A DNA stretch of 64,000 nucleotides from positions 28,357-92,356 of the forward strand of contig NZ_SMMU01000016.1 of assembly GCF_004339665.1 (NCBI RefSeq), given 5' to 3'. Under the pieces are notes generated by a model that saw nothing but the letters and a program-made list of their open reading frames with translations, ran no database searches and was not told the DNA's origin. The translations under genes were made by a program, and so were the position numbers. Below are positions 44,904-52,470 of this stretch, piece after piece (the first letter of the stretch is position 1; each line of letters starts with the position of its first letter). Origin of the DNA: Azotobacter chroococcum. Its GTDB lineage: Bacteria > Pseudomonadota > Gammaproteobacteria > Pseudomonadales > Pseudomonadaceae.

Positions 44904-45072
44904 GGAAAGGATCCTGACATGGACGGAGTGAATGAAGCCTCGGCGAAACCCGGCGCACGGGCAAGTGCGGCCGGGCTCCGACTGTGCCCAGTGCCGCCGG
45001 CGCTTTCAAGGCACCCGGGCACAAAGCCGTGAGCGCCGCCCGAAACGCGGCGCTGTGCGGCTCAGACAGCGG

Positions 45073-46866
45073 TCACTGCCGGCAGTGCGCCGGCGGCAGC
45101 ACGTCCTGGGCGGCCTGGCGGGTCATCGCGGCCAGTTCGCCGGCGTTCCTGGCGTTGAACACCCGACCGCCGGTGGCCTGGGCCAGACAGTTGCCGGCGC
45201 CGGTACCGGCGATGTCGACCACGTTGATCTTCAGGTGCGGCTTGCGCCGCGCCAGGTCGCGGGCCACCGCGCAGGGGTCCTGGCGGCAGCTCTCCTCGCC
45301 GTCGGAAACCACCACCATCACCGACTCGCGGTTGACACCGTCGAGCATCTGCCCGGCCTTGGCGACGCCGTCGGCCAGCGGCGTGCCCTCCACCGGCTCG
45401 ATGGAGTTCAGGCGCGCCAGCAGGCCGCCGCGCTGGGCCGGGGTGAAGAAGCCCATGCTGCGCGAACTGGGGCAGCGCTCGATCAGCACCAGGCCGGCGC
45501 TGACGTCGCTGGGCAGGCGCTGCACCACGGCGGTGGTCGCCTGCTTGGCCGCGGTGATGCGCTTGGGCTCGCGGTACAGGTGGCCGGTGGTGTCGATCCC
45601 CGGGTTGCCGCCCAGCAGCACGCGCGCGGCGATGTCGGTCATGCCCTGCATCATCACTGCCCGGTCGATCTCCTGCTTGCTCGCCAGCAGGCTGATGTCC
45701 ATCGAGCCGGAGGCGTCGAAGACGATGGCCAGCTCCGGCGCCAGCTCCTTGGGCCGCTCCTCGGGGCAGAGGTTCTTGGCGTTGGCGATCAGCTGCTGCC
45801 GGCACTGCTGCTTGAGCTTCTGCTCGACCTCGCCACGCAGCGTCGGGTTCTGCTTGATCTCCGGGTCCTTGAGCAGCTGCTGCAGGGTATTGCAGTTGCT
45901 GCCCGCCGAAACGATGCGCTTATGCGCCAGCTCGACCGGGTCCGGCTTGGGCTCGGGTTTAGGCTCAGGCTTGGGCTCCGGTTTCGGCTCCGGTTTCGGT
46001 TCCGGCTTGGGCGCGGGCTTGGGTTCCGGTTTCGGCTCGGGCTTGGGCGGCGCCACCGCCTCGACCTTGGGCTCCGGCTTCACCACGGGCACCGGCGGGA
46101 CCACGGGCGTGGGCTCCGGTTTTTCCTCGACCGGCGGCACCTCGGGCTCGGGCTTGGGTTCCTCGACCGGCGGCGGCGTTTCCTCAGGCTTTTTCGGCTC
46201 CTCGACCGGCGGCCTGGGTTCCTCCTGGACGGCCGGCGGCTCGGTCGCGGCGAGCGGCTCGAGCGGCGGCGCCTCTCGGCCGAGCAGCCACCACCAGAGA
46301 CCGGCGAGCAGGGCCAGCAGCAGCGCAAACAGCAGCAGCCAGGGCCACCAGCGGCGCTGCGGCGCTGCGGCCGCCAGCAGTGGCGCCGCGCCGCCGGCCG
46401 CCGCTATGGGCGCTGCCCCCGGGATGCCGGCAGCGGCCGGCGGGGGTGGCGGTGCGGGCGGTTCGCCGCCGCCCCAGAAGGTCACCAGCGGCTGGCCGTT
46501 CAGCGCGTAGAGGGTGGACAGGTCCGGATAGCGGGCGGCCTGGCGCAGCAGCTCGGCCTGGCGCCGGCCCTCCTCGCCCTGCCCTTCGAGACGCTCGGCC
46601 AGCTGTGCGATGGAGGCCAGGCGCTCGTCGAGCAGCTGGCGAACCTGCCGCGCCTCCTGCGGCGCCAGCTCGCTGAAGGGCACCGGCTGACCGCCGAGGT
46701 CCGAGTACCACTCGATGACGTCGCCTTCGGCCTGCCTGGGTTTGGCGAACAAGGTCGCCGTGCTCGGCGGCAGATGGCGGCGCAGGATGGCCACCAGTTC
46801 CGCGTGGCCGGCCAGGGCATCGGTCGCGCTGTGCGTGGCGCTGGATAAACGGGTGATTCGCTTCAT
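45073..46866 (-). CDS. One-TM protein with SrfA-like N-terminus, PEPK linker and VWA domain
   Basis: 597-aa protein. The N-terminal cytoplasmic domain (about 1-135) shares its pattern with the SrfA protein at 62043: DVIEWYSDLGGQPVPFSEL here against DRIDWYAPIEGDVVPWS there, and PLVTFWG against PVITFWG. A membrane helix (about 175-195) follows, then an extended Pro/Glu/Lys linker with PEPK repeats (about 260-307), TonB-like and long enough to cross the periplasm. A C-terminal VWA domain has an intact MIDAS: DASGSMD (about 383), a TPLADG block and SDGEESC. It is the last gene of the srf cluster before glmU. Confidence 0.85.
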   Translation of the reverse strand: MKRITRLSSATHSATDALAGHAELVAILRRHLPPSTATLFAKPRQAEGDVIEWYSDLGGQPVPFSELAPQEARQVRQLLDERLASIAQLAERLEGQGEEGRRQAELLRQAARYPDLSTLYALNGQPLVTFWGGGEPPAPPPPPAAAGIPGAAPIAAAGGAAPLLAAAAPQRRWWPWLLLFALLLALLAGLWWWLLGREAPPLEPLAATEPPAVQEEPRPPVEEPKKPEETPPPVEEPKPEPEVPPVEEKPEPTPVVPPVPVVKPEPKVEAVAPPKPEPKPEPKPAPKPEPKPEPKPEPKPEPKPEPKPDPVELAHKRIVSAGSNCNTLQQLLKDPEIKQNPTLRGEVEQKLKQQCRQQLIANAKNLCPEERPKELAPELAIVFDASGSMDISLLASKQEIDRAVMMQGMTDIAARVLLGGNPGIDTTGHLYREPKRITAAKQATTAVVQRLPSDVSAGLVLIERCPSSRSMGFFTPAQRGGLLARLNSIEPVEGTPLADGVAKAGQMLDGVNRESVMVVVSDGEESCRQDPCAVARDLARRKPHLKINVVDIAGTGAGNCLAQATGGRVFNARNAGELAAMTRQAAQDVLPPAHCRQ

Positions 46867-46884
46867 GGTCGTCTCTATCCAGCC

Positions 46885-47382
46885 CTAGCGCAGGCCCAGG
46901 TCGCTTTCCAGGCCGGCGAGCCGGGTGCGCAGTTTCTGCAGTTCGTACTGCTTCTGCGCCACGGCCGCGCTGTTGTCCTGGCGGTTGAGGCTGGCCATGT
47001 CCTTTTCCAGCGCGGCGATCTCGTTCTGCAGGCGCTGGTTGTTGCGGCCCTTCTGCTTGAGCTCGGCGAGCAGCGCGTTCATCGCCTTGTTGAGCGCGGC
47101 GTATTCGCTGCGCTGGCGGTCCAGCTCGCGGCCGACCTCGCTGCGTTCCTTGTCGAGGGCCGCATAGGTGTCGCGGAACAGCTGGTTGGTCTTGCGCTCG
47201 TCGAGCAGGATCTTCTCCTTCTGCTCGACGCGCTGGGCGTAGCCGCCGTGCACGTTGCAGCCGAACTTGGTGGCGAAGCCGGCATCGGCGTGGCGCGGAT
47301 CGCACTCCTGCGGGCTCACCGCGCAGGCGCCGAGCGACAGGCTGGCGGCGAGAAGGGACAGGACTCGGAAAAATCGGTGCAT
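46885..47382 (-). CDS. Coiled-coil lipoprotein
   Basis: 165-aa lipoprotein. The signal peptide ends in LGAC (lipidated Cys about residue 20). Two further Cys follow soon after, and residues about 55-160 form a long coiled coil rich in Gln, Lys, Glu and Leu. It starts 3 nt after the stop of the next lipoprotein gene, so the pair is co-translated and probably forms one structure in the periplasm. No family name is recognised. Confidence 0.75.
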   Translation of the reverse strand: MHRFFRVLSLLAASLSLGACAVSPQECDPRHADAGFATKFGCNVHGGYAQRVEQKEKILLDERKTNQLFRDTYAALDKERSEVGRELDRQRSEYAALNKAMNALLAELKQKGRNNQRLQNEIAALEKDMASLNRQDNSAAVAQKQYELQKLRTRLAGLESDLGLR

Positions 47383-47385
47383 GCT

Positions 47386-48105
47386 TCAACCCAGGCGGAT
47401 GGCGGAGCGTTGTCTGTAGAGCTGGTCGATCTCGGCTTCCAGCGAGCTGATCTGCCGCTGCATGCTGTTGATCTCGGCGTTCAGGGTGTCGATGCGCGCG
47501 GCGCTGGCGCTGCCGCGCTCGGCGGCGGCGACCTTGCGCCACTCCTGCTGCCGGGTGCGGGCGTTGGCCAGCTTGTCGCGCAGGAACCCCAGGTTGGCGT
47601 CGACCTTGGCCAGGCGCTGCTGGGCATGGGCCCTCTGCACCCGCTTGGCGGCGATGTCGCGCTGGATCATGGCGATGCTCTGGCGATCGTCGGCGATCAC
47701 CGTGCGCGCGGTGCGGCTCAGGTCCTGCAGCTCGCGGTTGTCCTTGCGCACGTCGGCGATGGCCACGTCGAGGCGCTGCTCGGCATTGGCGTACTGGCTG
47801 CGGCGCTGGTCGAGGTAGTAGTTGGCGCCCATGCCGGCGCCGCAGCCGACCACCGCCGCGGCGGCCATGCACTCGCCCTTCTTGTCCGGGTTGGCCAGCT
47901 GGCAGGCCAGCACGCCGACCACGGCGCCGCCGGCGCAGGCCTGCCAGCCGGACTTGCTGAAGAACTGGGCCGAATTGCTGTTGGCCAGTCGCGGGTCGGT
48001 CTGTCCCATGCCCATGCCGGGACCGTCCAGGGTCTCGCAGCCCGCCAGCAGCAGGGCGAGGGCCGCCCAAGCGATTCGTTTAGCCGTGAACGAGGCCACC
48101 ATCAT
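47386..48105 (-). CDS. Glycine-zipper coiled-coil lipoprotein
   Basis: 239-aa lipoprotein with lipobox LLAGC (Cys about residue 23). A Gly/Ala-rich hydrophobic segment with several Cys follows (ACAGGAVVGVLACQL ... AAAAVVGCGAGMGA, about 57-95), resembling glycine-zipper OmpA-associated lipoproteins. Two long coiled-coil stretches (about 100-235) complete it. Its role is probably structural within the srf-cluster machine; function is otherwise unknown. Confidence 0.75.
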   Translation of the reverse strand: MMVASFTAKRIAWAALALLLAGCETLDGPGMGMGQTDPRLANSNSAQFFSKSGWQACAGGAVVGVLACQLANPDKKGECMAAAAVVGCGAGMGANYYLDQRRSQYANAEQRLDVAIADVRKDNRELQDLSRTARTVIADDRQSIAMIQRDIAAKRVQRAHAQQRLAKVDANLGFLRDKLANARTRQQEWRKVAAAERGSASAARIDTLNAEINSMQRQISSLEAEIDQLYRQRSAIRLG

Positions 48106-48126
48106 GTCGAGTCTCGCCTTCTCCGA

Positions 48127-49734
48127 TCAGAGGGTTTTGCAGGATTGCAGCCAGTGGGCACGCGCCACCTTGCCGTCTTTCAGGTAGGTGCGCAGGTTGT
48201 TCCAGTGGGTGTCGAGGTAGCTGCGCAGGTTGCTCTTGCCGCGCGCGGCCAGTTGTTGCGCGACCAGGTCGACCTGGGGCTCGACGCTCGCCTGGCTGTA
48301 GTTCAGGGCGGTGCCGACCACGCTGTCGGCGTAGTAGTTGAGCATGAAATCGAGCACCTTGCGATGACCGTCCAGCTGCTCCCGGCGCGCCTCGCAGCGC
48401 GCCTTGGGCTCGCTGCCGCCGGCCCCGCAGCTGCGACTGTAATTGCCCTCGAGGGTGTCGAGGAAGAGCCCGTCGTCCTTGAGCTTGGTGCAGAGGAAGG
48501 CGCCCAGCTGCAGCTCGGAGCGGATCGCCTGGTCGCGCTGTTCGTCGCGCGCCTGGGTGTTGGCGCGCAGCTCGCTGCGCAGTTTCTCCAGCTGCTGCCT
48601 GAGCGCATCGTCCTGTACGCCTTCGGCGAGGCTGGCGATCCGGGTCGCCGGGTCTTGGGCCGCCGGCCGCGCGCCGGACTCCGCCGGGGCCTCGGGGCGG
48701 GACACGCCGAGCTTCTTCCAGTCGCTCTCGACCTGCTTGATCCGCTCGCGGGAGGTCAGCGCCGGCGCCACCAGGGCGGGCCGGAAGCCGCCGGTCTTCA
48801 GGCGGTTCTGCGCGCTGCCGTCGGCAGCGTAGTAGGGCTGCTCCTGGCGCAGCGCGGTGCGCAGCTCGGCCTGCGGGGTCAGGTAGTTGCCGCCGCGCAG
48901 GATGTAGCCGCCGGCCTGGCCGTGCTGGCGGTCCAGCTTGTTCAGGTGGAAGGGCTCGAAGAGCATCTCGTCGACGTTGCCGAGCATGTCGTGCAACCCG
49001 AGCGGGTTGGGCTTGAGCAGGCCGGCCAGCTGCAGCTGGCCGTTGGCCGATTGCGCGCCGGCGAACCAGGCATAGGCATTGAGCCCCTCCGGCATGGGGA
49101 AGCGGACGTCGCGGAACTCCGCCTGGGACACCGCCAGGCCGCCGCGCGCGGCGAACTCCCACTCGACCTCGGTGGGCAGGCGCAGGAAGCCGGCCACGCC
49201 GTCTTCCCTGGGCAGCTTGTCGGCGGCGTTCTGGCGCAGCCAGAGGTTGTAGCGATCGGTGAAGGCGACGGCGTCGAACCAGCTCAGCCCGGTCTGCGGC
49301 AGGCGCAGCTGGGCCGAGGGCTCGGGGCACTGGCCGTCCATCACCGCGCGATACTGCAGCTCGCTGACCTCGTACTTGGCCAGCAGGTAGTAGCGCCCCG
49401 GCTCCGGCTTGCCGACGCTGAAGCTGCCGGCGATGTGGGTCGGCCGCGCCTGCTCGAGGTAACCCCACTCCTCGCTGTCCTGGCCCAGGGTGACGGCGTA
49501 GTCGTCGAGCGGGCTGGCCATCGGCACGCGCACCTGGCGCCAGGCCATGAAACCGCCGCAGGGCATCGGCAGCAGCACGTCGTCCTTCTGCGGCTGGGGG
49601 TTGTAGTACTTCGCGTCCCAGGCCGCGGCGGCCGGCAGGCTGGCCAGCGCCGCCGCCAGTCCCAGCGCCGCGGCCGGCGCACGGCGCCGCTCAGAGATCC
49701 CGCAGGCTTTCCGCCGGTTGAATGTGAATCGCAC
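48127..49734 (-). CDS. SUMF1/FGE-fold periplasmic protein lacking catalytic cysteines
   Basis: 535-aa exported protein with a Sec-type signal (ALGLAAALASLPAAAAW). The first 300 residues have the formylglycine-generating-enzyme/SUMF1 fold: FLRLPTEVEWEFAARGG, LGLHDMLGNVDEM and YILRGGNYL, then GGFRPAL. The cysteine pair that follows RGGSY in true FGE is absent here (the stretch after RGGNY has no Cys), so it is more likely a binding or scaffold module. The C-terminal ~230 residues are helical with a few Cys. The start is a GTG at 49734 with AGGAGG 5 nt upstream, 44 bp inside the permease gene, implying coupling. Confidence 0.82.
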   Translation of the reverse strand: MRFTFNRRKACGISERRRAPAAALGLAAALASLPAAAAWDAKYYNPQPQKDDVLLPMPCGGFMAWRQVRVPMASPLDDYAVTLGQDSEEWGYLEQARPTHIAGSFSVGKPEPGRYYLLAKYEVSELQYRAVMDGQCPEPSAQLRLPQTGLSWFDAVAFTDRYNLWLRQNAADKLPREDGVAGFLRLPTEVEWEFAARGGLAVSQAEFRDVRFPMPEGLNAYAWFAGAQSANGQLQLAGLLKPNPLGLHDMLGNVDEMLFEPFHLNKLDRQHGQAGGYILRGGNYLTPQAELRTALRQEQPYYAADGSAQNRLKTGGFRPALVAPALTSRERIKQVESDWKKLGVSRPEAPAESGARPAAQDPATRIASLAEGVQDDALRQQLEKLRSELRANTQARDEQRDQAIRSELQLGAFLCTKLKDDGLFLDTLEGNYSRSCGAGGSEPKARCEARREQLDGHRKVLDFMLNYYADSVVGTALNYSQASVEPQVDLVAQQLAARGKSNLRSYLDTHWNNLRTYLKDGKVARAHWLQSCKTL

Positions 49735-50914
49735 GATACCCTCCTAGCGCCGCCACCAGGCTGGCGATCAGCAACGCACTGGCGAAGGCCAGCAGAATAT
49801 GCAGGTTTTCCAGCCGGCAGACGAAGGCGTCGGCGGCCAGGTTGGCGCCCAGGACCCGGTTGAACACCGTGCTGCCGGCCAAATAGGCCGCATAGCCCAG
49901 GCCGAAGGCCAGGCAGGTGAGCAGCGCCGCCTGGACCATCACGTAGACGCCGACCGCGGCGCGGCGAAAGCCGAGCAGGCGCAGCAGGGCCAGGTCCTTG
50001 CGCTTGCGGTCGATGTTGGCGAGGAAGGCCCCGGCCAGCGAGGCGATGCAGCCGATCGCCGCGGTCCAGGCGATCACCGCGAAGATCAGCCCGAGCACCC
50101 GGTCGACGGCCTTAACCGACTCGATCTCGCGCAGCCGGGTACTGGTCTCGATGCGCTCCCCCTCCAGCCAGCCGGCGAGCGGCGCCACCGCATCCAGGCT
50201 GCCCGCATAGACCCGGGCGCGGGCATAGCGTTCGCGCGGCAGCGCCGGCCGGCCGCTGGCGAAACCGAGCGCGGGCACCGCAAAGCCGTCGCGAAAATCC
50301 TCCATGGCCACCAGCAGGTCCAGCGAGACCAGCAGCGCCGGGCGCGGGAAGGCCGTCTCGGGCAGCACCCCGGCGACCGTCACCTCGCGCTGGCCGCGCT
50401 CGCTGTTGCCGTCCAGCTTGCGCAGCACCAGCAGGCGGATGCGCTCGCCGCCGCTCACCTCCAGCTTGCGCGCCGCGCTGGCGCTGAGCAGCACGCTGTC
50501 GCCCTGCGGCGGCGCGAGGCGAGCGCCCAGCAGGGGATCGCCGGGGCCGCTGGGGATAACTTCGGCGCCGGCGACGAAGCGCTGGCTGTCCAGCGCCAGA
50601 TCGGCCTGGGCGTTCAGCGAGCGGGTCAGCGGCATGACGAAGCCGACCCCCGGCTGCGCGGCGAGGCGCGCGAACCAGGCGCGGTCCAGGTCATGGTTGC
50701 CGAGCAGGCGGATCTCCAGGTTGCGCGGGTCGTCGAGCAGTTCGCCGCGCAGCTGCGAGACCACGCCGTGCTTGAGGCCGAACAGCAGCAGGAGCGGCGC
50801 GATCACCGCCACCAGCGAGGCGACGATGCACAGCGACACCTTGCGGTCGTGCCACAGGTCGCGGGTCGCCAGTCCGGCCAGCAGGCCCCAGCCGGGGCGC
50901 GCTTCAGGGCGCAT
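49691..50914 (-). CDS. ABC transporter permease (FtsX/LolC/MacB type)
   Basis: 407-aa inner-membrane protein with the four-helix FtsX arrangement: one helix near residue 35 (SLCIVASLVAVIAPLLLLFG), a large periplasmic domain (about 55-270), then three helices at the C-terminus, with the GFRRAAVGVYVMVQAALLTC block. It ends PAESLRDL as MacB/LolC-type permeases often do. The start at 50914 overlaps the ATPase stop by 11 bp. Such mechanotransmission transporters work in the periplasm on lipoproteins or envelope enzymes. Confidence 0.85.
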   Translation of the reverse strand: MRPEARPGWGLLAGLATRDLWHDRKVSLCIVASLVAVIAPLLLLFGLKHGVVSQLRGELLDDPRNLEIRLLGNHDLDRAWFARLAAQPGVGFVMPLTRSLNAQADLALDSQRFVAGAEVIPSGPGDPLLGARLAPPQGDSVLLSASAARKLEVSGGERIRLLVLRKLDGNSERGQREVTVAGVLPETAFPRPALLVSLDLLVAMEDFRDGFAVPALGFASGRPALPRERYARARVYAGSLDAVAPLAGWLEGERIETSTRLREIESVKAVDRVLGLIFAVIAWTAAIGCIASLAGAFLANIDRKRKDLALLRLLGFRRAAVGVYVMVQAALLTCLAFGLGYAAYLAGSTVFNRVLGANLAADAFVCRLENLHILLAFASALLIASLVAALGGYRAIHIQPAESLRDL

Positions 50915-51638
50915 CGCGGAACACCGTGCCACCGTTGTTCTCGGCATCCGGCACGCCCACCAGCCGGCGGATCGCGCAGGCGCGCAGCAGGCCCCAGTCG
51001 TGGCTGACCAAGAGGGTGGCGATGCGCAGGCGCTGGGTGGTCTCGACGATCAGCTCGAACAGCCGGCGCGCCTGCAGCGGGTCCAGCGCCGCGGTGGGCT
51101 CGTCGGCCAGCAGCAGGTCCGGCTCGTGGGCGATGGCGCGAACGAAGGAGGCGCGCTGGCGCTCGCCGATCGACAGCTGGGCGGGCTTCTTGTGCAGCAG
51201 CGGCTGCAGCCCTAATTGCTCGATGGCCTCCTCCACCCGCTCGCCGCTCGCCGGCAGTCCGAGCATGCGCCGCGGCAGGGCGATGTTGCGGCGCACGTCG
51301 AGAAACGGCAGCAGGCCGCCGCTCTGCGGGACGAAGCCGAGGCGCTGGGCGCGCAGGTCGGCGAGGCGCGCCTGACGGTCCTCGCGCAGCAGGGCGGCGA
51401 TGTCCAGCGGCGCGGCATCCGGCGTGGCGGCGTCTGCCTCGTCGCCCAGCTCGTAGCGGTCGAGGCGTTCCGGGCGGAGGATCAGGCCGATCATTTCCAA
51501 GAGGGTGCTCTTGCCGCAGCCGCTGGCGCCGGTGATCGCCGCCACCTCGCCGCGTGCCAGCGACAGGCTCGGCAGAAGGATGCGGTAGGTGCCGCGGTGG
51601 ATGGCGAGGTTTTCGATGTGGAGCATGGGGGGAGTCAT
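50904..51638 (-). CDS. ABC transporter ATP-binding protein (LolD/MacB type)
   Basis: 244-aa ATPase with Walker A TGASGCGKST, Q-loop LGFVPQSGG, signature LSIGERQRAS, Walker B LLLADEPTAALD and switch His (LLVSHDWG). The signature deviates from LSGGQ (LSIGE), as in some LolD relatives. The start at 51638 is chosen because the longer frame runs into the repetitive element upstream and its extra residues come from that repeat. It partners the permease downstream. Confidence 0.9.
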   Translation of the reverse strand: MTPPMLHIENLAIHRGTYRILLPSLSLARGEVAAITGASGCGKSTLLEMIGLILRPERLDRYELGDEADAATPDAAPLDIAALLREDRQARLADLRAQRLGFVPQSGGLLPFLDVRRNIALPRRMLGLPASGERVEEAIEQLGLQPLLHKKPAQLSIGERQRASFVRAIAHEPDLLLADEPTAALDPLQARRLFELIVETTQRLRIATLLVSHDWGLLRACAIRRLVGVPDAENNGGTVFRDAP

Positions 51639-51679
51639 GATTCGTTCATGCTCCGGGTGAGCTTCTGGCCTTGGTGCCA

Positions 51680-52470
51680 GGCCGGGGCGCTTTCCTTGCC
51701 TGAAAGCGAGGGGGTTTTGGGGTGCTGGCGGGGAAGTTTGGTGCCGGGCCAAGTACTTTCCTCGGCTGATGCGACAGGTTTCGCCTTGCACGGCGAGTCA
51801 CTTTCTCTTTGCCCGCGCAAAGAGAAAGCGCGCCCGGTCATCCGGCCCCGGCTGCGCCGGGGGCACGGGACCGGGGAGACTCCTGAAGCACCGTGTCTAC
51901 CCCAATCGCAAGCGAATTCGTTCCTGCAGGGAGCGAGGCTTAGCGTAGGAGCGAATTCATTCGCGACCCTGGCGGCACCTGAAACTTCGTACCTGCACCG
52001 GTCGCGAATGAATTCGCTCCTACAGGGGATCGGGGTGTTGCCCGGAGATTCGGGATCAATCCCGAAAAAAGCTCCCGGCTCTTGGCTCTTCATTTGGCCT
52101 TTCCCGGAGGTGGGAACTGCACCCATTCCCCCTTCGTCAGGCCGAGCGGAGTCGGCATGGAAGGGGTCGAGCGGCATGGATGCCGCGACGACTGCATGGA
52201 TGCAGGAGGTAGAGCGACGCAGGATGCCAAAGCCGAGAGCCGCGAGGGCCATGGATGGCCCTTCGTGGCGCCCCCCTGAAATGACGACGGAGGGAGGGAA
52301 CCCCGGCGCAGCCGGGGCCTGACGACGGGGGTGGCCTTCTTTTGGGTTACTTTTTCTTGGCCAAACAAGAAAAAGTGACTCGCCGTGCAAGGCGAAACCT
52401 GTCGCATCAGCCGAGAAAAGTGCCCGGCCCGGCACCACCCCCCTTCCGCCAACCCCCACCAAACCCAAGA
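51680..52470. repeat. Long intergenic repeat, copy A
   Basis: It fills the whole gap between the ABC ATPase and VWA genes. Its ends are inverted copies of each other (about 51740-51808 and 52368-52437), sharing CTCGGCTGATGCGACAGGTT and GCCTTGCACGGCGAGTCACT. Each arm also has a hairpin: CTTTCTCTTTGC/GCAAAGAGAAAG on the left and CTTTTTCTTG/CAAGAAAAAG on the right. The interior is non-coding and includes REP sequences. The inverted counterpart is copy B at 58320-59030. Confidence 0.8.
51945..52023. repeat. REP pair (BIME-like)
   Basis: Perfect 22-bp inverted arms at 51945-51966 and 52002-52023 open with GTAGGAGCGAATTC, the Pseudomonas-type REP sequence, around a 35-nt spacer. A third degenerate REP half lies at 51903-51930. 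Confidence 0.8.

Noticed and set aside
48127..49734. Calling the SUMF1 protein a formylglycine-generating enzyme
   Set aside because: The catalytic cysteines are missing and no sulfatase gene is nearby.
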